Assembly: GCA_049999725.1 (NCBI GenBank)
Contig: JBNGIS010022751.1
Location: 1-50,246 of the forward strand
From: Haplomitrium mnioides
Lineage: Eukaryota > Marchantiophyta > Haplomitriopsida > Calobryales
Length of the DNA stretch: 50,246 nt
Direction of reading: 5' to 3'
Shown: piece by piece, positions 38,708 through 50,246 of the stretch
Position numbering within the stretch: the stretch's first letter is position 1
Layout: each line of letters opens with the position of its first letter
The notes under the pieces: model-generated
What the model was told of the DNA's origin: nothing
Database searches by the model: none
What the model saw: the letters and a program-made list of their open reading frames with translations, nothing else
Translations under genes and position numbers: made by a program

Positions 38708-39060
38708 CCCATCATCAAAGTATACCATATAACAATGTGAAGTTGGCAAAGCATTCTATTAATGCATCTGGATCACCAATCAATCAATCAGGCAGACAAA
38801 TGGTAGTTCAAGTCTTGAGATTGATATATGGACTCAAACAGAGTGGCAGAAGTTGGTACTAGAGATTCAAATCAGAAATGATGACACTAAATTTTACAAG
38901 TTATACATTACTCCATGTCTATTCATGAAGCATCAAGGCTTTGAATATGTTGCAATTGTAGTTTATATAGACAACATAAACATTTTTGGCACAAAAACTC
39001 TAGCTCTCAGCACTATCGCCAAATTGAAGGATATATTTGAATAGCGAGACATTGGAGAAC
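38708..39060 (+). pseudogene. Copia-3 RT block B and palm with altered active site
   Basis: From 38626 the frame reads SGPLVPHHQSIPYNNVKLAK and VVQVLRLIYGLKQSGRSWY, ending in TAG (38860). The next frame gives ITPCLFMKHQGFEYVAIVVY and IDNINIFGTKTLALSTIAKL. The catalytic motif, YVDD in Copia-2, is YIDN at 38964-38975: the second Asp is replaced by Asn, which abolishes RT activity in related enzymes. A TAG (39042) interrupts IFEMRDIGE. This copy cannot make a working RT. Confidence 0.88.
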
Positions 39061-39870
39061 CTAATTTTTGTCTCGGAATCTAGTTTGAGCATATGCTTAA
39101 TGGTATTTTGATCCACTAGTTCACATATATGGCCAAGATTCTCAAACAATTCAATATGGACAATGCTTATCCAACGAGCACTCTAATGGAAATGAGATCT
39201 TCGGACCCAACCAAGGACATGTTTGGAAAGCGAAAGGAACATGAACAAATTTTGAGATCAGAAAAACCATATCTATTGGCAATAGGAGCTCTCATGTACC
39301 TTGCAAATCAAACTAGACTTGATATATCTTTTGCAGTAAATATGCTCACAAGGCACAGCTCCCTACTCACCATTCGCCATTGGAATGGGCTTAAACACAT
39401 TTTCAGATATATGAAAGGTACAAAGAATATGGAACTCTTCTTCCCTAAAAATGCAACAAACGATATTGTCGGTTATGTGGACGCTAAATATTTATCTGAT
39501 TCTGATGATGCAAAGTCCCAAATAGGATATGTCTCCTTTAAAGGAAGCACTACTATCTCATAGAAGAGCACCAAACAAACAATTACTACTACCTTGATCA
39601 ATCATGCAGAAATCATAGCTCTTTATGAGGCTACTAGAGAATGTATATGGCTCTGACAACTCATTGATCATATCAATCAACATCAATACAGGCCAACCTC
39701 TACTTCAATCCTCTACAATAATATACAAGGACAATCGACCATGTATCAACCAGATTGCTCAAGGTTTTATCAAGGGAGACAAGATTAAACACATTGCTCC
39801 TAAGTTCTTTTACACCCATGAACAACATGGTGACAAAATAAATGTCCAAAAGATAACATAGCAAATATCT
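39061..39870 (+). pseudogene. Copia-3 RT C-terminal part and RNase H
   Basis: The frame 39129-39563 reads MAKILKQFNMDNAYPTSTLM, KPYLLAIGALMYLANQTRLD, ISFAVNMLTRHSSLLTIRHW and NGLKHIFRYMKGTKNMELFF, then the RNase H start VGYVDAKYLSDSDDAKSQIG. A TAG at 39561 replaces the Trp of SWKSTKQT. The RNase H continues KSTKQTITTT, INHAEIIALYEATRECIWL and, after a shift, IYKDNRPCINQIAQGFIKGD with KFFYTHEQHGDK. The acidic residues of RNase H (D, E, D) are recognisable in order. Confidence 0.87.
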
Positions 39871-40255
39871 TCACCAAACCACTTCCACCGGCTCTGCAAA
39901 TTGCACATACTCAAGGGCTTGGTTTGAGAAGACTCTGTGAATTACAGCACAATAACACACAATAATTGCTTATATCCGTCTCTCAACAATGTGCAGCAAC
40001 AACATGAATTTTCTTTCCTTCGAAAGCAAGAAATTTTGACAAATTTATGACATTATGATTACTTACACGCACTCCACACTATTACTACATTATATCCCAC
40101 CTATCAAAATATGTGGTGGCACTCTTTTCCTCAAAAGAAAGTGAGAGGGTTTTAATGAGACCACACATAGAATAGGATTTAGATTTGGACCCACATAGTA
40201 TATATAGTCCTTTTAATATGGCTGATTATTAGAAGAAGAATCAGCCAAGGGGGAG
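39871..40255 (+). other. Copia-3 3' untranslated region with polypurine tract
   Basis: No gene. After the codons IFTKPLPPALQIAHTQGLGL the sequence is non-coding. It ends AATCAGCCAAGGGGGAG immediately before the 3' LTR; the purine run is about 40246-40255. The same block precedes the Copia-2 3' LTR. Confidence 0.8.
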
Positions 40256-40368
40256 TGTTATAGAGACATATATATTAACCCTATGTAAGTGGTCATCCAC
40301 ACATTCATTCATTCATACTCTCACTCTTGGAGACTCCCGTGTGTGTGTGCGGCGCTCATATGATAACA
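40256..40368 (+). repeat. 3' LTR of Copia-3 (113 bp)
   Basis: Starts TGTTATAGAGACATATATAT and ends ATGATAACA. It matches the 5' LTR apart from about eight substitutions and a 3-base indel (CCACCACAC versus CCACAC). It is followed directly by the target duplication ATATG (40369-40373). Confidence 0.92.
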
Positions 40369-40373
40369 ATATG

Positions 40374-40489
40374 TTTAATTAAATTTTTGATGAATTTAGT
40401 GTATTCAAAATAGTATGATGTTTTAATAAAATATTTCAATAACCAAAATGCTTGTTTTTTAGGGTGTAATCTACGAAAAAAAATTTAAA
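40374..40489. other. AT-rich flank between Copia-3 and the satellite
   Basis: 116 bases, very AT-rich (TTTAATTAAATTTTTGATG and similar), without coding or repeat structure that I can see. Before the copia insertion this was joined to the repeats ending at 20291, so it marks the original border between the gene-cluster region and the satellite. Confidence 0.7.
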
Positions 40490-43400
40490 ATGAAGCATCT
40501 ACCATTTCATTCATTCCTTTCTTTAACAACACCTACATGAACATGAACAATCTACCATCATATTCATTCCCTTCTAAAACAATAACAACATGAGCATGAT
40601 CCGTTTAGCATCAAATTCATTCCCTTCTTTAACAACAACCACATAGGCATGACGCATCTACCATCACATTAATTCCCTTCGATAACAACAAACACATAAG
40701 CATGAAGCATCTACCATCACATTCATTCGCTTCTATAACAACAACCACATTAGCATGAATTGTCTAGCATCTTATTTATTCCCCTCTTTAACAAAAGCCT
40801 AATAAGCATGAATCGTCTACCATCATATTCATTCCCTTTCTTGACAACAGCCACATGAACATGAAGCATCTACCATCATATTCATTCTCTTCTATAGCAA
40901 CAACAACATCACCATGAACCGTTTAGCATCAAATTTATTCCCTTCTATAATAATAGCCACATGAGCATGAAGAATCAAAATTCACATTGAATTTCAATCC
41001 CTTCTATGACAACAACCACGTGAGCATGAAGCATCTACTATCACATTCACTCCTTTCTATAACTAGAGCCACATGATCATGAAGCATCTATCGTCGTGTT
41101 CATTCCCTTCTATCACAACAACCACATGAGAACAACTCTCTCGCATCACATTCATTCCCTTCTCTAACAACAACCACATGAGCGTGAGGCATTTACCATC
41201 ACATCTATTTCCTTCTATAGCAACAACGTTATGAGCATGAAGCATCTACCACCACATTTATTCCCTTCCATACAACAGCCACATGAGCATGATTTTTCTA
41301 GCATCACATTTGTTCCCTTGTATAACAACATCCACAAAAGCATAAAGCATCTATTGTCTAGTTAATTCTCTTCTTTAACAACAGCCACATGAGCATGAAA
41401 CATCTACTATCACATTTGTTTCCCTTCTATAGCAACAGCCACATGAGCATGAAGCATCTACAATCACACTCATTCCCTTCAATAACAACAACCACATGAC
41501 CATGAACCATCTACCATCACATTCATTCCCTTTTATAGCAACAACCACATGAGCATGAACCATCTAGCATCACACATTCTTTCCCTTTTATAATGACAAC
41601 CACATGAGCATGAACACTCTAGCATCACATTCATTCCCTTCTATAACAACAGCCATATGAGCATGAAGCATCTAGCATCACATTCATTCCCTTCTATTAC
41701 AACAGCCACATGAGCATGAAGCATCTACCGTAAAACTCATTCCCTTCTATAACACTAGCCACATGACCATGAAGCATCTACGATCACATTTTTCTCCTTC
41801 TATAACAACTGCCACATTAGCATGAAGCATCTACCATCACATGCATTCCCTTCCACAATAACAACCACAAGAGCATGAACCCTCTAGCATCACATTCATT
41901 CCCTTCTATAACAACAACCACATGAGCATGAAGCATCTAGCATCACATTAATTCCCTTCTATGACAATAGCCACATGAGCATGAGCCATCAACCGACACA
42001 TTCATTTCCTTCTACAACAATAGCCACATAAGCATGAACCATCTACGATCATATTTTTTTCCTTCTATTACAACATCCACATGAGCATGAAGCATCTGCC
42101 ATCACACTTTTTACTTTTTTAACTACAATCACTTGAGCATGAAGCATCTACCATCAAATTCATTCCGTTCTATAACAATAGCCACATGAGCATGAAGCAT
42201 CTAACATCACACTCATTCCCTTTTATAACAACAACCACATGAGAATGAAGCATCAAACATCACATTCAATCTATTCCATAACAACATCCACATGAGAATG
42301 AAGCATCTACTATCACATTCATTCCCTTCTATCACAACGGCCACATGAGCATGAAGTATCTACCATCACCGTCATTCCTTTCTATAACAATAGCCACATG
42401 AGCATGAAGCATCTACCACCACATTCATTTGTGTCTATAACAACAACCAGATGAGCATGAACCATCTAGCATCACATTCATTCCATTCTAAAACAACAGC
42501 CACAAGAGTATGAACTGTCTAGCATCACATTCATTCTCTTTTACAACAAGAGCCACATGAGCATGAACTGTCTGGCATCACATTCATTTCATTCTATAAC
42601 AACAACCACATCTGCATGAACTGTCTAGCATCACATTCATTCTTTTCTACAACAACAACCACATCAACATGAAGCATCTACCGTGATATCACATTCATTC
42701 TCTTCTTTGACAACAACCATTTGAACATGAAGCATCAACTATCACATTCATTCCCTTCTATAGCATCAACAATATGAGCTTGAACCGTTTAGCATCACAT
42801 TCATTCCCTTCTATAACAACAACCACATGAGCATGAAGCATCAAAATTCAAATTCAATCCCTTCTATAACAATGGCCAAGTGAGCATGAAGCATTTGCTA
42901 TCATATTCATTCTACTCTATCACTAGAGCCACATGATCATGAAGCACTTACTGTCACATTCATTCCCTTCTATTACAAGAGCCACATGAGTAGAACTATG
43001 TTGCATCACATTCATTCCCTTCCAAAACAACAACCACATGAGCTTCAAGCATCTACCATCACATTCATTCTCTTCTATGACAACAACCGCATGAGCATGA
43101 AGCATCTACAATCACATTTATTCCCTTCTATAACAATAGCCACATAAGCATGATTCCTCTAGCATCACATTCGTTCCTTTCTACAACAACAACCACATGA
43201 GCATGAAGCATCTACTGTCACAATCATTCCCTTCCATAGCAATAGCCATATGAGCATGAAGCATCTACCATCATTTTCATTTCCTTCTATATCAAAAATA
43301 ACATTCATTCCCTTCTATAGCAAGAGCTATATGAGCATGAAGCATCTACTTTCACATTCTTTTTCTTCTATAACAGCAGCCACATGAGCATGAAGCATCT

Positions 43401-46400
43401 ACCATCACACTCATTCCTTTTGATGACAACAGCCACATGAACATGACTCATCTAGCATCACATTGGTTCCCTTCTATAACAACAGCCACATGAGCTTGAA
43501 GCATCTACCGTCACATTCATTCCCTTCTAAAACAACAGTCACATGAGCATGAAGCATCAACCCTCACATTCATTTCCTTCTATATCAAACATCACAATCA
43601 TTCCCTTCTTTAATAAGAGTCACATTAGCATGAAGCATCTACTATCACATTTTTTCCTTTCTATAACAATAGCCACATGAGCATGAAGCATCTACCATCA
43701 CACACATTCCATTCGATAACAATAGCCACATGAACATGAACCCTCTATCATCACATTCATTCCTTTCTTTAACAATAGCCACATAAGCATGAAGTATCTG
43801 CCATCACATTCATTCCCTTCTATAACAACAACCACATAAGCATAAAGCATCTGCCATCACATTCATTCATTTCTATAAAAACAACCACATGAGCATGAAC
43901 TGTTTAGCATCCATTCATTACTTCTATAATAAAAACCACATGAACATGAACCATCTAGCATCACATTCATTCCCTTTTATAATAATAGCCTTTTGAGAAA
44001 AAATTGTCTAGCGTCACATTCATTCCCTTGTATAACAACAACCACATGAGCATGAACCGTCTAGCATTGCATTCCTTCTCTTGTATAACAACAACCACAT
44101 GAGCATGAAGAATCTATCATGACATTCATTTCTTTAACAACAACCACATGAGCACATAGCATCGAACATCACATTCATTCTTGTGTATGACAACAACTAC
44201 ATGAACATGAAGCATCTACCATCACATTGGTTCCCTTCTATAACAACACCCAAATGAGCATAAAGCATCTACCATCACATTCATTCCCTTCTGTAACAAC
44301 AACCACATAAGCTTAAAGCATCTACCATCACATTCATTTCCTTCCATAACAACAACCTTATAAGCATGAACCATCAAACATTAAATTCAGACCCTTTTAT
44401 AACAAAGGCCACATGAGCATGAATCATCTACCAGCACATTCATTTCCTTCTAAGACAATCGCCATATGAGCATAAATTTTCTAAAATCACATTCATTCCC
44501 TTCCAAAACCACAGCCACATGAGCGTGAAGCATCTACCATCACATTCATTTCCTTCTATATTGAACATCACTATCATTCCTTTCTTTATAACAATAGCCA
44601 TATGAGCATGATGCATCTATCATCAATTGTTTTCCTTTCTAAAACAATAGCAACATGAGCATTGTTTTATGAACTATCACACTTATTCCCTTCAACAACA
44701 ACAGCCACATGAGCATGAAGCATCTACCATCACATTCATTTCCTTCTATAACAATAGCCATATGAGCATGAACTGTCTAGCATCACATTCTTTCCCTTCT
44801 ATAACAACAACCACATGAGCATGAACCATCTATTATCACATTCATTCCCTTCTATAACAAAGGCCACATGAGCATGAATCGTCTAGCATCACATTCATTC
44901 CATTATATAACAATAGCCGTATGAGCATGAAGCACCTATCATCACATTCATTCCCTTCTATAACAACAGCCCCATGTGTATGAAGCATCTGCCATTACAT
45001 TTTTTCCATTCTATAACAACAACTAAATGAGCATGAAGCATCTACCATCATATTCATTCCCTTCAATGACAACAGCCACATGAGCATTAAGCATCTACTA
45101 TCATACTCATTCCTTTCTATAACAATAACCAAATGAATATGAAGCATCTAACAATTCAACAGTCACTTGAGGATGAAGAATCCTACTTCAACTTCATTGA
45201 GCTCTATAACAATAGCTACATGAGCATGAAGCATCAAACATTACATTCATTCCCTCGTACAACAACAAACACATGAGAATAAAGCATCAAACATCACATT
45301 CAATTCCTTCTATTACAACAACCACATGAGCATCAAGCATCTACTATCACATTCATTCCTTTCTATCAAAACGGCTATATGAGCATGAGGTATCTACCAT
45401 CACCTTCATTCCTTTCCATAACAATAGACATGTGAGCATGAAGCATCTACCATCACATTCATTCCTGTCTATAACAACAGTCAGATGAGCATGAACCCTC
45501 TGGCATCACATTCAATCCATTTTATAACAACAACCACATGAGTATGAACTATCTAGCAATATATTTGTTCTCTTCTACAACAACAACCACATTAGCATGA
45601 ACCGTCTAGCATCACATTCATTCCACTCAATAACAACAGCCACATGAGCATGAACCATCTAGCATCACATTCATTCTTTTCTATAAGAACCACATGGGAA
45701 TGAGGCAACTACCATCGCATTCATTCCCTTCTTGACAACACCCATTAGAACATGAAGCATCTATTATCACATTCATTCCCTTTTATAACAACAACAACAT
45801 ATCCATGAACCATTTAGCAACACATTCATTCCCTACTATAGCAACAACCACATAAGCATAAAGCATCTACCATCACATTCATTTCCTTCTACAGCGAACA
45901 TCACATTCATTCCCTTCTATAGCAAGAGCCACATGAGCATGAAGCATCTACCATCACACTTTTTCCCCTCTATAACAATAGCCAAATGAGCATGAAGCAT
46001 CTACGACCACACTCATTCCCTTTGATAACAACAGCCACATGAGCATGAAGCATCTATCATCACATTCATTCCCTTCCATAACAACAGCCACATGAGCATG
46101 AACCACATAGAATCACATTCATTCCCTTCTATAACAACAACCATATGAGCAAGAACCCTCTAGCATCACATTCATTTCCTTTCAAAACAACAACCACATG
46201 AACTAACATTAAGCATCTACCATCACATTCATTCCCTTCTATTACAATAGCCACATGAGCACGAAGCAACCACCGTCACATTCATTCCCTTCTATAACAA
46301 CAGCCACATGAGCATGAACCTTCTACGATCACATTTTTTCCCTTCTAAAACAACAACCACATGAGCATGAAGCATCTATTATCACATTCATTTCTTTCTA

Positions 46401-48687
46401 TCAAAACGGCTATATGAGCATGAGGTATCTACCATCACCTTCATTCCTTTCCATAACAATAGATATGTGAGCATGAAGCATCTACCATCACATTCATTCC
46501 CGTCTATAACAACAGCCAGATGAGCATGAACCCTCTGGCATCACATTCAATCCATTCTATAACAATAACCACATGAGTATGTGAACTATCTAGCAATATA
46601 TTTGTTCTCTTCTACAACAACAATCACATGAGCATGAATCGTCTAGCATCACATTCATTCCACTCAATAACAACAGCCACATGAGCATGAACCATCTAGC
46701 ATCACATTCATTCTTTTCTATAAGAACCACATGGGAATGAGGCAACTACCATCACATTCATTCCCTTCTTAACAACACCTATATGAACATGAAGCATCTA
46801 CTATCACATTCATTCCCTTTTATAACAACAACAACATATGCATGAACCGTTTAGCATTACATTCATTCCCTACTATAGCAACAACCACATGAGCATGAAG
46901 CATCTACCATCACATTCATTTCCTTCTATATTGAACATCACATTCATTCTCTTCTATAGCAAGAGCCACATGAGCATGAAGCATCTACCATCACACTTTT
47001 TCCCCTCTATAACAATAGCCAAATAAGCATGAAGCATCTACGACCACACTCATTCCCTTTGATAACAACAGCCACATGAGCATGAAGCATCTATCATCAC
47101 ATTCATTCCCTTCCATAACAACAACCACATGAGCATGAACCGCATAGAATCACATTCATTCCCTTCTATAACAACAACCATATGAGCAGGAACCCTCTAG
47201 CATCACATTCATTCCCTTTCAAAATAACAACCGCATGAGCATGAAGCATCTACCATCACATTCATTCCCTTCTATTACAATAGCCACATGAGCATGAAGC
47301 AATCACTGTCACATTCATTTCCTTCTATAACAACAGCCACATGAGCATGAAACTTCTACAATCACATTTTTCCCTTCTAAAACAACAACCACATGAGCAT
47401 GAAGCATCTACTATCACATTTATTCCATTTTGTAACAACAGCCACAAAAGTATGAAGCATCAAACATCACATTCAATCCCTTGTATCACAACAGCCACAT
47501 GAGTATGAAGCATCTCCCATGACATTCCTTCTATGGCAACAACCACACGAGGATGAAGAATCTACCATCACATTCAATCTCTTCTATAACCATAGCCATA
47601 TGATCATGAAGCATCTACCCTCACGTTCATTCCCTTCTATCACAACATCCACATGAGTACATTTGTCTCGCATCACATTCATTCCATTCTATGACAACAA
47701 CCACATGAGCATGAGGTATCTACCATCACATTCATTCCCTTCTAAGACAACAACCACATAAACATTAAGCATCTGCCATCACATTTATTCCCTTCTATAA
47801 CATTAGCCTTATGAGCATTATTTGTCTAGCATCACATTCGTTCCCTTCTATAACAAAAACCACATGAGCATGAAGCATCTACTGTCACATTCATTCCCTT
47901 CTATAACTAGAGCCACATGAGCATGAATCATCTACAATCACCCTCGTTGCGTTCGATAACAATAACCACATGAGAATGAACAATCTACCATCACATTCAT
48001 TCCCTTCTATAACAACAGCCACATGAGCATGAATTGCCTAGCATCACATTTATTCCCTTACATAGCAACAACCACAGGAGCAGGAACCCTCCAGCATCAC
48101 ATTCATTCCCCTCCATAACATCAGCCACTTGAGCATGAAGCATCTACCATCACATTCATTCCCTTCTATGACAACAACCACATGAGCATGAAGCATTTAC
48201 CATCACATTTTCTCCCTTCTAAAACAATAGCCACATGAGCATGAAGCATCTACCATCACATTCATTTCCTTTTGTAACAACAGCCACACAAGTATGAAGC
48301 TTCAAACATCACATTCAATCCCTTCTATCAAAACGGCCACATGAGCTAGAAGAAGCAACCATCACATTCATTCCCTTCCATAACAATAGCCACATGAGCA
48401 TGAGCCATCTACCATCACATTCATTTGCTTCTATAACAACATCCACATCAACATGAACCATCTACCATGACATTCATTCTCATATATAGAAACAACCACA
48501 TGAGCATGAATCGTCCAACATATAACTCATTCCCTTTAATAACAACAACCACATGAGCATTAAGTATTGACCATCACATTTATTTCCTTCTGTGTTGAAC
48601 ATCACATTCATTCCTTTCTATTAGAAAAGCCACATGACCATGAAGCATCTACCATCACATTTATTCCCTTCTTCACCAACAGCTACA
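40490..48687. repeat. 53-bp satellite array, main block
   Basis: Tandem units of 53 bp, about 155 by length. Part of the consensus is ACATGAGCATGAAGCATCTA, followed by a CATCACATTCATTCCCTTCT-like half and a TATAACAACA(A/G)CC tail. For example, GCCATATGAGC at 41652 and GCCACATGAGC at 41705 are 53 bases apart. Units vary mainly at AAGCATCTACC versus AACCGTCTAGC, and ACAACAACC versus ACAATAGCC. The unit is not a multiple of three, and no long reading frame survives. Position and organisation suggest heterochromatic or pericentromeric satellite, which is inference. Confidence 0.95.
45340..47410. repeat. About 1035-bp higher-order duplication within the satellite
   Basis: The block from about 45340 to 46375 is repeated at about 46375-47410. 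Matching variant landmarks are CTATCAAAACGGCTATATGA at 45363 and 46398 (1035 apart), AAGAACCACATGGGAATGAG near 45685 and 46721, and AACCCTCTGGCATCACATTC. The two blocks agree far better with each other than neighbouring 53-bp units do, which indicates a recent block duplication. Confidence 0.85.
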
Positions 48688-49255
48688 TGTAACACTACAC
48701 ACCCACATTACACACATAAGTTAGTACAAATAGAACACATACAAGTTAGCACAAGAGAAGCGCACAAAGAACTTGGAAAACCCACAAGGTAAGAGATGCC
48801 AAACAAAGCACTCTCCCTTCTTTATATACTTGAGAGAAAGCACTTTGCTTACATAGGTGGAGGAACCCCATTGGTTCCTTTTCTATCCTCTTCTAATTGG
48901 ACCCCTCTTTTCTCTCTCACTCTAATTGGACCACCCTTTACTTTTGTTCTCCTTCTGCCACGTGTCCTTATCCTTAGAACCTTCCATCTCTTTAGTTCTC
49001 CTTCTGCCATATGTCCTTATCTTTAGAACCTTCTCTTTACTTTAATTCTCCGCTTGCCACGTGTCCTCATCCTCTTCTAAAGTAGTCTATCTAGACTCAC
49101 TCTTTCACTTTAATTCGTTGACTTTCTCTCCTTGTGCCACGTGTCCATCTCATTATAATAGCACTTGCTTTTTGCTACTCTAACTTAGTAATAGCTTTTT
49201 AGACATAGTTGACATTATTTTTAGCTATAGCTTACTAAAGTTAGTGACCGTTACA
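48688..49255 (-). mobile_element. Solo LTR (568 bp) inserted in the satellite
   Basis: Starts TGTAACACTACACACC and ends GTGACCGTTACA, with the 5-bp duplication CTACA on both sides (48683-48687 and 49256-49260). Beyond TGTAAC/GTTACA there is no terminal inverted repeat, and no internal genes, so it is best read as a solo LTR. Orientation minus is preferred, because on minus the G-box elements lie upstream of a TATA box (TATATAAAG, 48828-48820). It is unrelated in sequence to the copia and gypsy LTRs of this window. Short plus-strand frames at 48796-49026 are not supported. Confidence 0.85.
48820..49146 (-). promoter_or_regulatory. Promoter of the solo LTR: TATA box and repeated G-box/ABRE elements
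   Basis: On minus, TATATAAAG at 48828-48820 is a good TATA box. Upstream of it are GGACACGTGGC at 48967-48957, a decayed copy GGACATATGGC at 49016-49006, and further intact copies at 49066-49056 and 49146-49136. The core CACGTG is the plant G-box, and ACGTGGC/ACGTGTC is the abscisic-acid response element type bound by bZIP factors. The first three copies lie in a roughly 50-bp direct repeat. Stress or ABA responsiveness is inference. Confidence 0.6.
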
Positions 49256-49260
49256 CTACA

Positions 49261-50246
49261 TGAGCATGAAGCATCTGTCATTACACTCATTCCCTTCTAT
49301 AGCAACAGCCAAATGAGCATGAAGCATCTGCCGTCACAATCATTCCCTTGTATAACAATAGCCATATGACGATAAACCATCTAGCACCACATTTATTCCC
49401 TTCTATAACAACAACCACATGAGCATGAACTATCTAGCATCTTATTCATTCCCTTCTATAACAAGAGCCAAATGAGCATGAAGCATCTACCATCACATTC
49501 ATTACCTTCTATGACAATAATCACATGACCATGAAGCATCTACCATCACATTCATTCCCTTCTATAACAATAGCGACATGAGCATGAAGCATCTACCAAT
49601 TCATTTTTTTCCCTTGTATAGCAAAAGCCACATGAGCATGAAGCATCTACCATCACATTCATTCCCTTTTGTAACAACAGCCACATGAGGATGTAGCATC
49701 GAACAACACATTCAATCCTTTCTATCACAATGGTCAAATGAGCATAAAGCATCCACCATCACATTCATTCCCTTGTATAACAATAGCCACATGAGCATGA
49801 AACATCTACCATCACATTTATTCCCTTTTATGACAACAACCACATGAGCATGAAACATCTCTCATCACATTCATTCTTTTCTATAACAACAGTCACATAA
49901 GTATGAAGCATCTACCATCACAATCATTCCCTTTTATAACAATAGCCACATGAGCATGAAGCATCTACTATCACATTCATTCCCTTCCATGACAATGGCT
50001 ACATGAGCATGAAGCATCTACCATCACATTCATTCCCTTCAATAGAAACATCCACATGAGCATGAGTTATCTAGCATCACATTTATTCCCTTATATAACA
50101 ACAGCCAGATGAAAATTAAGCATCGATTATCGCATTAATTCCCTTTTATAACAATAGCCACATGAGCATGAAGCATCTACTACCACATTCATTCCCTTCT
50201 ATAACAACAACCACATGAGAATAAATCATCTACTATTATATTCATT
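49261..50246. repeat. 53-bp satellite array, continuation to window end
   Basis: About 18 further units of the same 53-bp repeat resume after the solo LTR in the same phase and orientation (TGAGCATGAAGCATCTGTCA and onward). The array runs off the window, so its right end is unknown. Confidence 0.95.

Larger units (their letters stand above)
20297..40368 (+). mobile_element. Copia-3, full-length Ty1/copia element with a 12.8-kb nested insertion
   Basis: Bounded by short LTRs (20297-20412 and 40256-40368) and a 5-bp duplication ATATG. In order it has leader, gag N-terminal half, [Gypsy-A insertion 22977-35743], gag zinc knuckle, protease, integrase, RT with GPLV repeat, RNase H, purine tract and 3' LTR. 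Without the insertion it would be about 7.3 kb. The two LTRs differ at about eight sites plus a 3-base indel in some 113 aligned bases, so it is an old insertion. It carries many stops, and the RT active site is changed (YIDN). Confidence 0.93.

Noticed and set aside
46838-47026. Open frames within the 53-bp satellite
   Set aside because: The unit length is not a multiple of three, frames are short and repeat the same peptide, and there is no start context or conservation.
48688-49255. MITE or other DNA transposon in the satellite
   Set aside because: Inverted similarity at the ends is limited to TGTAAC/GTTACA. TG...CA ends, a 5-bp duplication and a TATA box fit a solo LTR better.
40490-50246. 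CENP-B-box-containing centromeric satellite
   Set aside because: I looked for a TTCG....CGGG-type box in the unit and found none. Centromere function cannot be claimed from the sequence.

Overview
This is a stretch of plant-type nuclear DNA built almost entirely from nested transposable elements, a broken low-copy gene cluster and a long satellite array. I see no intact host gene. The plant assignment rests on plant-style Ty1/copia polyproteins (YGLKQSGR-type reverse transcriptase, integrase before RT), gypsy gag with CCHC knuckles, GT-AG introns and a large 53-bp satellite. The ParB-like, DUF7869-like and methyltransferase-like relics would suit a seed-free plant (fern, lycophyte or moss), but I cannot name the species. 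Two runs of exactly 100 N (12816-12915, 30864-30963) are scaffold gaps.

Layout. 1-450 is a partial copy of a sequence found again at 18240-18710. 452-9597 holds two copia elements of one family in tandem on the minus strand: Copia-1 (gag deleted, broken in RT) and Copia-2 (5' truncated). 9598-19605 is a degraded gene cluster: a ParB-like gene on minus (broken by Copia-2), a shared AT-rich promoter region, a DUF7869-like gene on plus with a 1.37-kb internal tandem duplication, and a fragment resembling the C-terminal part of a DNA methyltransferase. Its introns and spacers carry many imperfect palindromes of the type GTCCATGCGCGCATGGAC. 20297-40368 is a third copia element (Copia-3, plus strand) bounded by the target duplication ATATG. 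Its gag is interrupted at 22977-35743 by a gypsy element (Gypsy-A) bounded by the target duplication GATAG. The 3' LTR of Gypsy-A is itself split by an inverted LTR copy (Gypsy-B, 29316-34156), and that inverted LTR is split by a 1.7-kb gag-protease segment (31411-33124) flanked by GGTAGGC. This gives four nesting levels. 40490-50246 is the 53-bp satellite, interrupted once by a 568-bp solo LTR (48688-49255, duplication CTACA).

The most unusual feature is in the copia family. Between the RT block ending MKAPP and the block YGLKQSGR lies a tandem repeat encoding GPLV/GPFV every 11-23 codons. It occurs in Copia-2 (16 motifs) and Copia-3 (11 motifs). In each copy all spacings but one are multiples of three, and the two copies differ in the number of 48-bp units. 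In Copia-3 it runs open from RT block A into the array, and again from the array into block B. The second notable set is the ParB-like/methyltransferase-like/DUF7869-like cluster with its palindromes. All coding regions here are broken, so functional statements refer to ancestors or relatives.
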